Source: Verrucomicrobiales bacterium (GTDB lineage Bacteria; Verrucomicrobiota; Verrucomicrobiia; Limisphaerales; CANJXF01). Taken from it: a stretch of DNA of 64,000 nt. Position numbers and translations under genes: made by a program. How positions within the stretch are numbered: the stretch's first letter is position 1; every line of letters begins with the position of its first letter. The DNA lies in assembly GCA_947478865.1 (NCBI GenBank), contig CANJXF010000016.1, positions 1 to 64,000 of the forward strand, read 5' to 3'. The notes beneath the pieces were generated by a model. The model was not told where the DNA came from. It searched no databases and saw nothing but the letters and a program-made list of their open reading frames with translations. This document shows, one piece after another, positions 44,236 to 54,669 of this stretch.

Positions 44236-45630
44236 ATGCCAGAGAAGAATTTGAATCAGGTTTCGCGAGCGGTGCGGGAGCAATACGACAAAGGTCTCAA
44301 AAATTTTCAGCAATCCAATCTGGATTACGCGATGGCGATTCTGACCCAAGTCCTGGTGCAGGAACCGGGTTTTTACGATTGCCGTCAGGCTTTGCGCGCC
44401 ACGCAATTCAAAAAGGCGGGGGCGAACACCGGTTTTTTTAAAAAAGTTTTTAGCGGCGCCAGCTCTTCGCCGCTGATTGCCAAAGGTCAGATGGCCTTGC
44501 GCAACAACCCGCTCGACGCATTGAACATCGCCGAGCAAATCTTGAACAGTGATCCCAATAGCGGTTCGGGTCACAAGCTGGTTGCCGATGCCGCGCTCGC
44601 TGCAGATTTTCCCAAGACGGCGATTTTATCGCTGGAAATTCTGGTGCGCGCCTCTCCGAAAGATCGCGCGCTAAACGAGGAATTGGCCGAGGCTTACGCG
44701 CGCTCCGGACAGAACGCCAAGGCCGAGGGCGTTTACTCGGACTTGCTTCGCATTTATCCGGGCGACCCGAATTTGTCTCAAGCATTGAAGAATCTTTCCG
44801 CGCAACAAACGATGACCGACGGCGGTTACGAATCGCTCGCGGACGGCGGCGGGTCCTACCGCGACATTCTCAAGAACAAAGAGGAAGCCACTGCACTTGA
44901 GCAGGAAAACCGACAGATTAAATCCGAGGATGTCGCCGACCGGCTGATTCGCGACTACGAACTGCGCATCGAAGCCGATCCGAAGAACATGAAGGTACTG
45001 CGGTCCGTTGCCGAGTTGTATGTGCAAAAAAAGGATTTTGACAAGGCTCTGACTTATTATCGAAAGATTGCGGAGAACGACGGCGCGGCCGATTCAGCTT
45101 TGGAAAAAACGATTTCCGAAGTGACAATGAAAAAACTGGAGCAGGCGCTAGCGCAACTCGATCCTGAGGCGGCAGATTACGAAGCGCAGACTGCCCGGCT
45201 CAAAGCGGAGCGAGACAGCTTTTTTCTCGAGGAATGCAAACGGCGTGCGGAAAAATATCCGAACGATCTGCAGATTCGATTTGAGCTTGGACAGCTTTAT
45301 TTCAATACGGGAAAGATTGGCGAGGCGATTCAGGAATTGCAAAAAGCGCAGAACAATCCGCACCGTAAATTGCAGGCGATGGGTCTGCTCGGCCAATGTT
45401 TTGCGCAGCGCGGCATGAACGACATGGCTGCCCGCAAATTACAGGATGCTCTCAAGGAAAAACTGACGTTTGACGACGAGAAAAAAGAGCTGATTTACGC
45501 GCTCGGTTGTGTGCTCGAAAAGATGGGGAAAGCCGAAGAGGCCATCGAGCAGTTCAAGCAAATCTACGAGGTGGATATCGGCTACAAAGACGTCAGTGCG
45601 AAAGTAGACGCGTATTACGCCGGAAAATAA
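44236..45630 (+). CDS. tetratricopeptide repeat protein
   Basis: 464 residues without signal peptide. TPR-like units: KGLKNFQQSNLDYAMAILTQVLVQEPG, ALRNNPLDALNIAEQILNSDPNS, FPKTAILSLEILVRASPKD, GQNAKAEGVYSDLLRIYPGDPN, KKDFDKALTYYRKIAENDG and near the end AIEQFKQIYEVDIGYKDVSAKVDAYYAGK. Alternates with acidic spacers. Cytoplasmic scaffold of unknown partners; found widely in Verrucomicrobia. Upstream is the divergent tRNA-Leu; the stop lies 3 bp before the convergent pseudopilin stop. Confidence 0.83.
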   Translation: MPEKNLNQVSRAVREQYDKGLKNFQQSNLDYAMAILTQVLVQEPGFYDCRQALRATQFKKAGANTGFFKKVFSGASSSPLIAKGQMALRNNPLDALNIAEQILNSDPNSGSGHKLVADAALAADFPKTAILSLEILVRASPKDRALNEELAEAYARSGQNAKAEGVYSDLLRIYPGDPNLSQALKNLSAQQTMTDGGYESLADGGGSYRDILKNKEEATALEQENRQIKSEDVADRLIRDYELRIEADPKNMKVLRSVAELYVQKKDFDKALTYYRKIAENDGAADSALEKTISEVTMKKLEQALAQLDPEAADYEAQTARLKAERDSFFLEECKRRAEKYPNDLQIRFELGQLYFNTGKIGEAIQELQKAQNNPHRKLQAMGLLGQCFAQRGMNDMAARKLQDALKEKLTFDDEKKELIYALGCVLEKMGKAEEAIEQFKQIYEVDIGYKDVSAKVDAYYAGK

Positions 45631-45633
45631 TGA

Positions 45634-46557
45634 CTATTTCCGCACGGACGCGTGCTCCTGAAGCCAGACTACATCCTGGTTGATCGGACTGAAGGTAACG
45701 GCGGAAAATGTGGGGCCGGTGATCTTTGTTCGCTGATCTTTCCAACGATGAATTTCGGAATGGCCATCTGCGAAAGCAAAACCACAGGCGCCGTTATGAT
45801 AGGTTGCAGGGGCATCCAAAAGCTTGTTCTCAACCATAGTCACGGCAAATCCAGCGTCGTTAAGGCTGCGGGCATCTTCATCTAAATAGACAAAGATCTG
45901 AGCGGGACCAGGTTTAGCAAAAGCTGAAATATTCCCATAAACTTGGTAGCAGTTGTTGCCCGAGCAGTCTCTGCTGTGATTATGGGTTCCATCCAGCCAA
46001 GGGCCATTAACGGCGTAACGTCCTTTGGGCGATGAGGGATCGGTGCCGACCGCCTGGTTCATCGAGAAGGTTCTCGCCGCAGGAACTCTTTGACGCGCCG
46101 TGGAAGCAGCGGATGAGATGCCCGTCCGCAGGTCGGCCGGACATTTGAACATGCTGACACTTTTTCCGAGATAGGGAATGAGCAGGGAACGGGTCGCGTC
46201 TTTCAAGATGTCACTGTTAAACTCTTCAGCTCCACCTATGCCGGCTTGACCCGGACACCAATTTTGACCAGGGGTCGTGTTGCCGTTATCAGGATTGGGC
46301 GGCATGAAATCATTATAATCACTCGTGTATAAATGCGTGGCTAGCATCATCTGCTTGCCGTTGTTCATGCACTGAATGCCCTGAGCCTTCGTTTTTGCCT
46401 TGCTCAAGGCGGGCAGAAGCAGGCCTGCAAGGATCGCTATGATGGCGATAACTACCAGCAGTTCGATCAGGGTGAACCCATGCGCCATAACGGACGCTGG
46501 AGATGAACCGTGGCTCGCGGATTTCATCGCAAACGAAAATTTCTTTTTAGTCGACAT
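45634..46557 (-). CDS. type II secretion/type IV pilin-like pseudopilin with H-X9-DG motif
   Basis: 307 residues. Prepilin motif near residue 27: [24 protein letters not shown] with Glu5, cleaved after Gly by a prepilin peptidase. Then [25 protein letters not shown], and a C-terminal [19 protein letters not shown], the H-X9-DG signature of a protein family expanded in Planctomycetes and Verrucomicrobia. Long leader (~26 residues) is typical of this family. Surface or fibre role unknown. ATG at 46557. Confidence 0.85.
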   Translation of the reverse strand: MSTKKKFSFAMKSASHGSSPASVMAHGFTLIELLVVIAIIAILAGLLLPALSKAKTKAQGIQCMNNGKQMMLATHLYTSDYNDFMPPNPDNGNTTPGQNWCPGQAGIGGAEEFNSDILKDATRSLLIPYLGKSVSMFKCPADLRTGISSAASTARQRVPAARTFSMNQAVGTDPSSPKGRYAVNGPWLDGTHNHSRDCSGNNCYQVYGNISAFAKPGPAQIFVYLDEDARSLNDAGFAVTMVENKLLDAPATYHNGACGFAFADGHSEIHRWKDQRTKITGPTFSAVTFSPINQDVVWLQEHASVRK

Positions 46558-46706
46558 ATCTTCAGGGATTTAAGAAAAAATCCATCATTTTTCGTGTCGT
46601 TTCAAGAAATTTTAAGAACAAATTATTCACCCGCGTTCCCTTTAACAACTCTTCCAGGTTACGCGAGAGCGTGAGGTGCGGGATGTGAGTCGGAGACGCC
46701 CCGAGG

Positions 46707-47603
46707 CTATCGATCGCGGCGCAATAAATAGTCCGCCAGCGCTTCGAGTGCTACCGCTTTGCCTTTGAAAATCTTCAGTGCTCCAAAGGCGCGGGCAGTG
46801 AGCTGTTTGGCAAGTATACGGGATTTTTCCATGCCGACTATGGATGGATAAGTCGCCTTTTTGGCTGCGGTATCTTTTCCTGCAGTCTTGCCGAGTTGCT
46901 CGCTGGTTTGAGTGATGTCGAGAATGTCGTCGATAATTTGGAAAGCGAGGCCAACGTTATAGCCGAAATCGGTCAGCGCTTTGAGCTGCGCTGCGGTGCA
47001 GTTTGCGCTCATGCCGCCGAGGCGAACGGAGCAGCAGAGCAGGGCAGAGGTTTTTCGTTCGTGAATATATTTGAGTTGCGCGGCGGAGATTTTTTTTCCC
47101 TCGCCTTCGAGGTCGGCGACCTGCCCGGCGATGAGTTGGAGGGAGCCGGAGGCCCGGGCAATTTCCAGGATAATGTCGCGATGCGAATAGCGCGGCCAAC
47201 CTTTGCTCAGGGCGGCAATTTCAAAAGCTTGGGTGAGCAGGGCGTCGCCGGCGAGCACGGCAATTCCTTCGCCGAAAACCTTGTGATTGGTCGGTTTGCC
47301 GCGGCGAAAATCATCGTTATCCATGGCCGGTAAATCGTCGTGGATAAGCGAGTAGGTGTGGATGCATTCGACGGAGCAGGCCAGGGGCATGGCGTCTCTT
47401 TCTGTGCCGCCGCAAGCCTCGGCCGCCGCGAGACAAACGGCAGGGCGCATCCTTTTGCCCCCGGCGAAAAGTGAGTAACGCATCGCTTTATGAATCGTCG
47501 CCGGCTTCGTGCTGGTGCTCGGCAAAAACCCGCTCAGGGCGCGGTTCACGGAAAGTGTTTGCGCTTCCAGAAATTTCTTAAGATCAAATCTACCCTCAGG
47601 CAT
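46707..47603 (-). CDS. ispA: (2E,6E)-farnesyl diphosphate synthase / short-chain polyprenyl synthase
   Basis: 298 residues. Condenses isopentenyl diphosphate with allylic diphosphates. First aspartate-rich motif LIHDDLPAMDNDDFRRG, second FQIIDDILDITQ, plus AGGKRMRP (substrate binding) and GDALLTQAFE. Length and the four-residue spacing in the first motif (DDxxxxD) match the bacterial IspA group. ATG at 47603; a TTG at 47639 would add twelve residues. No dxs or xseB neighbour here. Confidence 0.9.
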   Translation of the reverse strand: MPEGRFDLKKFLEAQTLSVNRALSGFLPSTSTKPATIHKAMRYSLFAGGKRMRPAVCLAAAEACGGTERDAMPLACSVECIHTYSLIHDDLPAMDNDDFRRGKPTNHKVFGEGIAVLAGDALLTQAFEIAALSKGWPRYSHRDIILEIARASGSLQLIAGQVADLEGEGKKISAAQLKYIHERKTSALLCCSVRLGGMSANCTAAQLKALTDFGYNVGLAFQIIDDILDITQTSEQLGKTAGKDTAAKKATYPSIVGMEKSRILAKQLTARAFGALKIFKGKAVALEALADYLLRRDR

Positions 47604-47675
47604 GCGGAGTTTTGTATGGAAACTCAGATTGCGGCGCAAGCGTGGATTGAAAAAAGCTGAGAGAAATTTGGCCCG

Positions 47676-48149
47676 CTAACCGTTGTCAAACAGCTCGGAA
47701 ATACCGATTCGCAGGTTGGGCAAAAGTTTCTCACTCAGGCTTTCGCGCGCGGCGAGAATCTGCTGCAGGGCCAAGCCGTATTGGCTGCCGTGATAAATTT
47801 CGACGTTGTCGTAGCGGGGATCAATCATCCAAAGACGGGGTAACCCGGTGCTTTCGTAGATCGTTTTCTTGAGAACCGTGTCGAAACGGTGATCGTCGGC
47901 GCTGATGATCTCAGCAGCCAGCCAGAGGCGGTGATTCGCCGCGGTGACCAGCGCGAGATCGGGCCTTATCAGAGTTCCAGCGGAAAGACGGATCACCGAG
48001 CGAGGCGAGAGTAATCGCGATCCGGGAATTTCAGCCAAACTGGCCGCAACTTTCTCGTGCAGGAATGAACAAATTTTTTCGTGTCGCGTGCCGGGCGGAC
48101 TGCGCAGATACGTTTCGCCCTCCAGGATTTCCTCGTAAGGCTCAGGCAT
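47676..48149 (-). CDS. Uma2 family (DUF820) PDDEXK-like protein
   Basis: 157 residues. Uma2 pattern: LEGETYLRSPPGTRHEKICSFLHEKVAASL, GTLIRPDLALVTA, WLAAEIISADDHRFDTVLKKTIYESTGLPRLWMIDP, then EIYH...LPNLRIGISELF. These proteins carry a restriction-endonuclease-like fold; function mostly unknown. Its start overlaps the uvrA TGA by eight bases (ATGCCTGA), indicating translational coupling with the UvrA paralogue. Confidence 0.85.
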   Translation of the reverse strand: MPEPYEEILEGETYLRSPPGTRHEKICSFLHEKVAASLAEIPGSRLLSPRSVIRLSAGTLIRPDLALVTAANHRLWLAAEIISADDHRFDTVLKKTIYESTGLPRLWMIDPRYDNVEIYHGSQYGLALQQILAARESLSEKLLPNLRIGISELFDNG

Positions 48150-50874
48150 GGTTCAGGACTTTACGCAGGAACCGGCCGGTGTGCGAGTGGCGGTTTGCTG
48201 CAATTTGTTCGGGGGTTCCCTCGGCGACCAATTCTCCGCCACCGGCGCCGCCTTCGGGCCCGAGATCAATCACCCAGTCCGCTTCCGCGATCAGGTCAAG
48301 GTTATGTTCGATCACGATGACCGAATGCCCGGAGTCAACCAGGCGCTGCAATACCTCGACCAACTTGCGCACGTCGGCCATGTGTAAACCAATCGTCGGT
48401 TCTTCCAGAATGAAAATTGACGAACTTGGGCTGCGGCGTGGAGCCACCGAAAGTTCGGCCTGCTGGCCTTTCGTTGGAATCTTTTCATCAAATTTTTGAT
48501 TGCGAAATCCTGATAACAGGTGCGTTACCAATTTCATTCGTTGCGCTTCGCCGCCGCTCAAAGTCGGGCTGGTCTGACCGAGCTTGATGTAATCCAGGCC
48601 GGTGTCGCGCAAGGCTTCAAGCGGACGGCGGATGCGCGGCAGCGCGGTGAAAAAATCAATGGCCTCGGCGACGCTCAGCTCCAAGACCTGCGCAATATTT
48701 TTTCCGCCGTATTCGATGTCCAGGGTCTCGCGATTAAACCGGCAGCCGCCGCAGGTTTCGCAACGCACAAACGCGGGCGGCAGAAAATTCATTTCCAATT
48801 TAATCGTGCCAGCGCCCTCGCATTCCGGGCAGCGGCCTTGCGCGCTGTTGAACGAAAATCGGCTTGCTGAAAATCCGCGCATCCGCGCCTCGGGCGTCTG
48901 CGAAAAAATCTGGCGAATCTCATCAAAAAAGCCCACGTAAGTCGCGGGGATCGAGCGCGGCGTGCGGCCAATCGGCGATTGATCGACTTCGTAAACCGAT
49001 TGAATGGACTCAAGACCACGCAACTTCATCGTTTTCAGCGCGGGAAAGTCAGCGGGCGAAATCGTCTTGGCGTTTCGATGCTTGGATTTCACATTGGCTT
49101 GCAGCATTGGCAGCAGGCATTCGCGAACCAAAGTGCTTTTGCCAGAGCCGCTGACCCCGGAAACCGCGACAAAGCGGTTGAGCGGAAAATCGATCGTGAG
49201 ATTCTTTAGATTGTGGACGTTTGCATTTTGAAGCTTGAGGGAATTATTTCTGGAAATCTCGCGACGCTTTCCGGAATGCGGAAAACGTTTTTTCTCGCGC
49301 AGACAAATTCCGGTAATCGAATCTTTGTGGCGCATCAATTCCTTCAAAGTCCCTTCGGCGACGATTCGTCCGCCATGGACTCCCGCGCCCGGACCGAGGT
49401 CAATCACATGATCGGCACGCCGCATCGTTTCTTCATCGTGTTCAACGACGACGAGCGAGTTGCCGCGCGATTGCAATATCGACAGCGCGGAAAGCAGTTG
49501 CTCGTTGTCGCGCGCGTGCAGGCCAATCGTCGGTTCATCGAGCACGTAGAGCACTCCGCTGAGATTTGAGCCAAGCTGCGCCGCGAGCCGAATGCGTTGT
49601 GCTTCGCCGCCAGACAACGTCGTGGCGCTGCGGCCAAGTTGCAGGTAGCCAAGCCCGACTTCGCAGAGAAATTTCAGGCGCTCGCGAATCTCCGGCAAAA
49701 TGTCGCGCGCGATTTCCGCTTCGCGTTCTTTGAATTTGAGCGAGGAGAAATATTTTACCGAATCTTCCACGGCGGCATTGCCGATATCGACAATCGTCGG
49801 AGGAAGTTTTGAATTCTGAGTTTTCGATTTGGGATTGAGCGAGTGGAGTCGAACGGCTCGGGCAATTGGATTCAGTCGCGTGCCGTGGCAATCGGGACAA
49901 ATCTCGCGTTTGCCTTCCTGCCATTCGAACCATGATTCCTCGATTGCATCCGCGCGCGCCCCTCGCTCGACTTCCGGGAGATAAAACAGCTCGCCAAATC
50001 CGCGACACTTGCCGCACCAGCCTTGCGATGAATTGTAGCTGAAAAATTTTGGGTCCAGCGCCTGGAATGAAAGGCCGCATTTCGGACACGATCGCGAGGT
50101 GGAGTGGACAGTCGTCTTCCGGTCGTTGCCCAGTGCGAACAGCGTGCCGTTGCCGAGTCGCAACGTTTCATCGATGAGCTGCTGCGCGGTGGGCCCGGAC
50201 TTGGGCTGTTTGCGTTCCAGGACGCCGACGACAATTTCAACGTCGTGCTCACGAAAGCGGTCGAGCCGCATTCTTTCGCTGGTGGAATAAATTTTTCCGT
50301 CCGCCCGCACTTCCCCGTAACCATGTTTTGCGGCCCATTCCGCAACATCAGTATGAAATCCTTTTCGGTTTTTTACGACGGGCGCGAGTAACAACAAATC
50401 GCCGCGGGCCTTCATTTCGGCCTGAAGCTTTTTGGCAATTTGATCGCGGGTTTGCGTTTCCACAGGAAGATCGCAGTCAGGGCAATGCTGCGTTCCAAGG
50501 CGTGCAAAAAGCAGGCGTATGAAATGATAAATTTCGGTAACAGTGGCGACGGTGCTTTTTCCGCCACCGCGCGAATTCCGCTGCTCGATGCTGACCGTCG
50601 GTGGGATTCCGGTGATTAAATCCACATCTGGCCGTGCGAGTTGCTCCACGAATTGCCGCGCATAGACATTCATGGAATCGAGAAAGCGCCGTTGTCCCTC
50701 GGCAAAAAGAAGGTCGAACGCCAGCGTGCTTTTGCCCGAGCCGCTGACGCCGGTTATGACGACAAACTGGTTGCGCGGAATTTCGACGGAAAGATTCTTG
50801 AGATTATGTTCACGCGCGCCATGGATGCAGATGGCATCTTTCTTGGCGGGGGCAGCAGTTGTCTTGTCAGTCAC
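48142..50874 (-). CDS. UvrA-family excinuclease paralogue (shorter, variant type)
   Basis: 910 residues, two ABC modules. Walker [10 protein letters not shown] at residues 42-50 and again near 630, signatures [15 protein letters not shown] and [12 protein letters not shown], zinc fingers [12 protein letters not shown]...[16 protein letters not shown]...CETCGGCRF. The stretch [31 protein letters not shown] marks a variant form, not canonical UvrA (which has SLSAYARQFL...SISIDQ). It still should recognise damaged DNA or a related substrate. It is the first gene of the pair with the Uma2 gene. Confidence 0.85.
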   Translation of the reverse strand: MTDKTTAAPAKKDAICIHGAREHNLKNLSVEIPRNQFVVITGVSGSGKSTLAFDLLFAEGQRRFLDSMNVYARQFVEQLARPDVDLITGIPPTVSIEQRNSRGGGKSTVATVTEIYHFIRLLFARLGTQHCPDCDLPVETQTRDQIAKKLQAEMKARGDLLLLAPVVKNRKGFHTDVAEWAAKHGYGEVRADGKIYSTSERMRLDRFREHDVEIVVGVLERKQPKSGPTAQQLIDETLRLGNGTLFALGNDRKTTVHSTSRSCPKCGLSFQALDPKFFSYNSSQGWCGKCRGFGELFYLPEVERGARADAIEESWFEWQEGKREICPDCHGTRLNPIARAVRLHSLNPKSKTQNSKLPPTIVDIGNAAVEDSVKYFSSLKFKEREAEIARDILPEIRERLKFLCEVGLGYLQLGRSATTLSGGEAQRIRLAAQLGSNLSGVLYVLDEPTIGLHARDNEQLLSALSILQSRGNSLVVVEHDEETMRRADHVIDLGPGAGVHGGRIVAEGTLKELMRHKDSITGICLREKKRFPHSGKRREISRNNSLKLQNANVHNLKNLTIDFPLNRFVAVSGVSGSGKSTLVRECLLPMLQANVKSKHRNAKTISPADFPALKTMKLRGLESIQSVYEVDQSPIGRTPRSIPATYVGFFDEIRQIFSQTPEARMRGFSASRFSFNSAQGRCPECEGAGTIKLEMNFLPPAFVRCETCGGCRFNRETLDIEYGGKNIAQVLELSVAEAIDFFTALPRIRRPLEALRDTGLDYIKLGQTSPTLSGGEAQRMKLVTHLLSGFRNQKFDEKIPTKGQQAELSVAPRRSPSSSIFILEEPTIGLHMADVRKLVEVLQRLVDSGHSVIVIEHNLDLIAEADWVIDLGPEGGAGGGELVAEGTPEQIAANRHSHTGRFLRKVLNHA

Positions 50875-51012
50875 CCCAGACTCTTAACATCCAAAAACAA
50901 ACTGTGCAAAAACTGCTGGAATAAAAAAGAGACGGACGTTCGGACCAAACCGAATGGCGTCATTCCTTCCGGCAGCACTTTTCAATATTTTCCCGATCCG
51001 ACTGCTGATCCT

Positions 51013-51333
51013 TCATTTAACGACCAAGTCGTTTTTCACCCATTGCACCCCTTGAACGTTACGCGCTAATTCCGCTGCATGATTTTTCTGAGCGAGTGTT
51101 TCCACGAAACCGCTCAGCTGCACGCGCCCATTGTTGACTTCGACATTCACGGCGAGTCCTTTTACGTCTGGATCGGCCAGCAGTTCTGATTTCACCTTGG
51201 CCTCAATGGTTTTGTCATCGAGATAGGTTCCGGTGCTCCGATGATAGGCGTCACCCGAACAACCCGTGTTGATCACAGCGATTCCCAAACCCAAACAGAT
51301 GGCTGCGCCTAAATTGCCGATTAATTTTTTCAT
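51013..51333 (-). CDS. BON-domain lipoprotein (OsmY-like)
   Basis: 106 residues from ATG 51333. Signal with INTGCSG as lipobox-like end, then one BON domain with DDKTIEAKVKSELLADPDVKGLAVNVEVNNGRVQLSGFVETLAQKNHAAELARNVQGVQWV in outline. BON domains bind phospholipid or membranes and are stress-induced in E. coli OsmY. It lies between the two UvrA paralogues on the same strand. Confidence 0.83.
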   Translation of the reverse strand: MKKLIGNLGAAICLGLGIAVINTGCSGDAYHRSTGTYLDDKTIEAKVKSELLADPDVKGLAVNVEVNNGRVQLSGFVETLAQKNHAAELARNVQGVQWVKNDLVVK

Positions 51334-51489
51334 AGGATTCCATGTTGCCGTTGATTCCCTTCTCTTTGTCATGGCATCCAGCATAAAAAGAGGCTCGGGT
51401 TTACAATCAGGGCAGGCCTGTTTGCAGATCAGCGAAAAACTAGCGGTGCCCGAGTCAGGGATTCCTTGCGAAAGTGACCCAATGGTAAA

Positions 51490-54400
51490 CTATTTTCTCT
51501 TGGGATTAAGTGCCGTTCGCAGAGCCAGACCAGTGTGGCTTTTGCGGCAGGTGGAAACCAGTTCGGGCGAACCCTCGGCAACTATTTCTCCGCCCCCCGC
51601 GCCCGCGTCTGGACCCAAGTCGACGACCCAATCCGCCGACTTGATCACGTCGAGGTTGTGTTCAATGACGAAAACGGAATGCCCGGCATCGACGATGCGT
51701 TGGAAAACTTTCAAGAGCACTCGGACATCTTCGAAATGCAGGCCCGTGGTTGGTTCGTCGAAGAGGAACAGCGTTGGTTTTCCCCCATCCGCCTTGAGAT
51801 CGCGGATTTCAACTTCAGTCAAATGGCTGACCAGTTTTAGCCGCTGACTTTCTCCACCGGAAAGAGTGTTGATGGCCTGGCCGAGTCGCAGGTAACCGAG
51901 GCCGACTTCCTGCAAGAGTTTTAATTTCCCTTCCGCGCGAATTGCGTGGCGCGATTCAGCAAAAAGCCGCAAAAATGCGATCGCTTCATCCACGCTGGAT
52001 TCCAGCACATCAGCGATGTTTTTCGCGTCCGCTGCTTTGTCTGACTTTGAATTGCGACTCAGTAAATCTGATTTTGGCGCAGAACTCGGCGCCAGATTAA
52101 CTTCAAGAATATGCGAGCGATACCGGCGTCCGTTGCATTCCGGGCAGCGAATGAAAACGTCGCTCAGGAATTGCATTTCAATTTTCTCAAAGCCAGCGCC
52201 GCGGCAACGTTCGCATTGGCCCTGCGCAGAGTTAAAACTGAAGGCGCTCGCGTTGAGTCCTCGCTGTTTCGCCAAGTCGGTTTGGGCAAAGATTTCGCGA
52301 ATTTCATCAAATGCGCCGATGTAAACTGCGGGATTGGATCGAGGGGTTTTGCCGAGCGGCGATTGGTCCACCAGCACCACGCGACCAATATTCTCCCAGC
52401 CGCTCAATTCAATGATTGATGGCGCGCCAGCGATTTCCGGTTCGTCAGAATCGGCTCCGTTTTCAGAATCCCCATTCGCAGCGTCGGTGGCCAGCTCGTT
52501 CCCGGCATCCTTCGATTCCAGATTAGCTTCGAGTTTCGGTAACAAAACCTCGCGTATCAATGTGGTCTTTCCGGAACCGCTCACCCCAGTGATGCAGACG
52601 AATCGGCCCAGCGGAATCTGCATCGAAATGTTTTTTAGATTGTGAATGCTGGCATTTGAAATGGTTAACTGCGGCGTTTGAGCGCCAACCGGCCGGCGTT
52701 CGGGGATTTCAATGCTCTTCCTGTCGCTCAGATATTGGCCGGTGAGGGACGCTTTGGATTTCAGGATTTCACCGTAGGTTCCTTGAAAAACAAGTTCGCC
52801 ACCGGATTCTCCGTGGCCGGGGCCGAGATCCACAATTTGATCCGCCGCGCGCATCATGCTCGCCTCGTGTTCCACGACCAGAACCGTGTTTCCGGTGTCG
52901 CGAAGCCGCTGCACGATTTGGATCAGGCGATCGGTGTCGCGCGAATGCAATCCGACGCTCGGTTCATCGAGAACGAACAGCGTATTGACCAAGCCAGAGC
53001 CGAGGCAGGTTGTCAGATTAACGCGCTCGGTTTCACCGCCGGATAGAGTGCGTGTCGCGCGATCCAGCGTGAGATAACCGAGTCCAACCTCGTCTAGAAA
53101 CTGGAGGCGCATTTGGACTTCTTTGAGGGCAAGCGTCAGCGGATCTGAAGGGTTGCGTTGCTTTCGTTGCGAGCTGAGTGAATCAACAAATTGCAACGCA
53201 TCGTGGATCGAGAGTTGATAGAAATCTGAAATGTTCAGCGCCGATTTTTTGTCAGTATTTGATGATGTGTTTGAGCGCGAAATTGTGAACCCGAGCGCTT
53301 CCGGTTGAAACCGCGTTCCATGGCAATCGGTGCAGATGCGATACGAACGATAGCGCGAGAGCAAAACGCGCACGTGCATTTTATAAGATTTCGATTCCAG
53401 CCAGCGAAAATAACCTTTCACGCCATACCAGGCTTTCGGCCATTCGTGGGCGGAATCGGAGCCATAACCGGGATCGCCTTCGATCAGCCAATCCTGAAAT
53501 TTCTGCGGCAATTTGTTGAAAGAAATGTTCGTCGGAACCTTTCGCAATTTGCAAAAGCGTAATAAATCCTGCTGCGATTCCGCGCCTTGTCCGGTTTGCC
53601 ACGGGCGGACAACTCCATCGGCGAGAGTTTTGGATTTGTCAGGAAGCGCAAGGTTGTAATCAATCGTGATGGTGCGCCCGAATCCGCGGCAGGTCGGGCA
53701 CGCGCCGAGGGGGTGATTGAAGCTGAACAGGGCGGGGGATGGCTCGCGGTATTCGATGTCGCAATGAGCGCAGTGGAGTCGATTGGAAAAGAAGCGGGGA
53801 GCTGCTGCACCAAGTTCGCGGACCGCCAATTTCCCTTTGCCGAAATGATATGCTTGCTCGCAGGCCTCGACGAAGCGTTTGCGATTCGCATCCGTTGTTT
53901 TGATTCGATCTTGAACAATCGTGATCGCGGTCGGCTTTTTCTCGAGCAGTGGTTCAAGGGCATCGTCGATGCGTGCGATCTCACGCCCGATGAGCAAGCG
54001 CTGGTAGCCCTGCTTGGAAATCAGTGCCAGGGAATCCTGCAACGAAAGCTTTTCCGAAAGCGGAACTTCGAAGGTGATTAAGATGTCATCGGTTCCGCGA
54101 GCGACAGATTCCCAGACGTGTCGAGGGGAATCCTTTTGAACCAGCTGCCCGCAATTCCGACAATGAAGCCGCGCCAGATGCGACCAGAGCAGTTTTCCGT
54201 AGTCGCAAATCTCGGTCATCGTGCCGACAGTTGAGCGTGTGCTTTTGACTGTGTTTCTCTGCTCGATGGCGATGGCAGGAGGAATATTCTCGATGCTGTC
54301 CACCTGCGGCTTGTCCATCCGGTCGAGAAACTGGCGCGCGTAGGGAGAAAAGGTTTCGATGTAACGCCGCTGGCCTTCCGCAAAAAGCGTGTCAAAGGCG

Positions 54401-54537
54401 AGTGAGCTTTTTCCTGAACCGCTGAGTCCGGTGACGACGATCAGTTTTCCGAGCGGCAGATCGAGGTCGAAATTCTTGAGATTGTTATGCCGCACGCCGC
54501 GCAGGCGAATCGATTTTGGAGCGGACTTTTTAAACAT
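51490..54537 (-). CDS. UvrA-family excinuclease paralogue (second, divergent)
   Basis: 1015 residues. Walker A GLSGSGKSSLAFDT at ~37-47 and GVSGSGKTTLIREVLLPKL in the second half. Signatures LSGGETERVNLTTCLGSG (variant) and LSGGESQRLKLVSHL, zinc fingers CRNCGQL...CAHC...CPTCRGFG and CERCRGAG...CPECNGRRY. SPYARQFLDRMDKPQVDSIENIPPAIAIEQRN differs from both canonical UvrA and the neighbouring paralogue. Contains an insert of acidic residues (~620-660). ATG at 54537; an upstream ATG at 54591 would add 18 residues. Damage- or drug-related DNA binding presumed. Confidence 0.85.
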   Translation of the reverse strand: MFKKSAPKSIRLRGVRHNNLKNFDLDLPLGKLIVVTGLSGSGKSSLAFDTLFAEGQRRYIETFSPYARQFLDRMDKPQVDSIENIPPAIAIEQRNTVKSTRSTVGTMTEICDYGKLLWSHLARLHCRNCGQLVQKDSPRHVWESVARGTDDILITFEVPLSEKLSLQDSLALISKQGYQRLLIGREIARIDDALEPLLEKKPTAITIVQDRIKTTDANRKRFVEACEQAYHFGKGKLAVRELGAAAPRFFSNRLHCAHCDIEYREPSPALFSFNHPLGACPTCRGFGRTITIDYNLALPDKSKTLADGVVRPWQTGQGAESQQDLLRFCKLRKVPTNISFNKLPQKFQDWLIEGDPGYGSDSAHEWPKAWYGVKGYFRWLESKSYKMHVRVLLSRYRSYRICTDCHGTRFQPEALGFTISRSNTSSNTDKKSALNISDFYQLSIHDALQFVDSLSSQRKQRNPSDPLTLALKEVQMRLQFLDEVGLGYLTLDRATRTLSGGETERVNLTTCLGSGLVNTLFVLDEPSVGLHSRDTDRLIQIVQRLRDTGNTVLVVEHEASMMRAADQIVDLGPGHGESGGELVFQGTYGEILKSKASLTGQYLSDRKSIEIPERRPVGAQTPQLTISNASIHNLKNISMQIPLGRFVCITGVSGSGKTTLIREVLLPKLEANLESKDAGNELATDAANGDSENGADSDEPEIAGAPSIIELSGWENIGRVVLVDQSPLGKTPRSNPAVYIGAFDEIREIFAQTDLAKQRGLNASAFSFNSAQGQCERCRGAGFEKIEMQFLSDVFIRCPECNGRRYRSHILEVNLAPSSAPKSDLLSRNSKSDKAADAKNIADVLESSVDEAIAFLRLFAESRHAIRAEGKLKLLQEVGLGYLRLGQAINTLSGGESQRLKLVSHLTEVEIRDLKADGGKPTLFLFDEPTTGLHFEDVRVLLKVFQRIVDAGHSVFVIEHNLDVIKSADWVVDLGPDAGAGGGEIVAEGSPELVSTCRKSHTGLALRTALNPKRK

Positions 54538-54588
54538 CGCGGCGGAATCTAACGGCGGGAACGCTGGAGTGCAAATGCACTTAGATAG

Positions 54589-54663
54589 CACTTGCCTCCG
54601 GCGGGCAAGTGATGGTTAAGCCCGCTTGGACATTGAATGAAAAGATTCGAACCCGCCGGAGGC
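54589..54663. repeat. REP-like inverted repeat upstream of the second uvrA paralogue
   Basis: A 23-nt hairpin CACTTGCC-TCCGGC-GGGCAAGTG at 54589-54611, and a perfect 12-bp inverted copy GCCTCCGGCGGG (54594-54605) / CCCGCCGGAGGC (54652-54663) with near-matching flanks. Lies between the uvrA start region and the methyltransferase stop (both minus strand) and may serve as a terminator for the latter. Possibly the same class of element as at 37443 and 61867. Confidence 0.6.
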
Positions 54664-54669
54664 GAGTTG

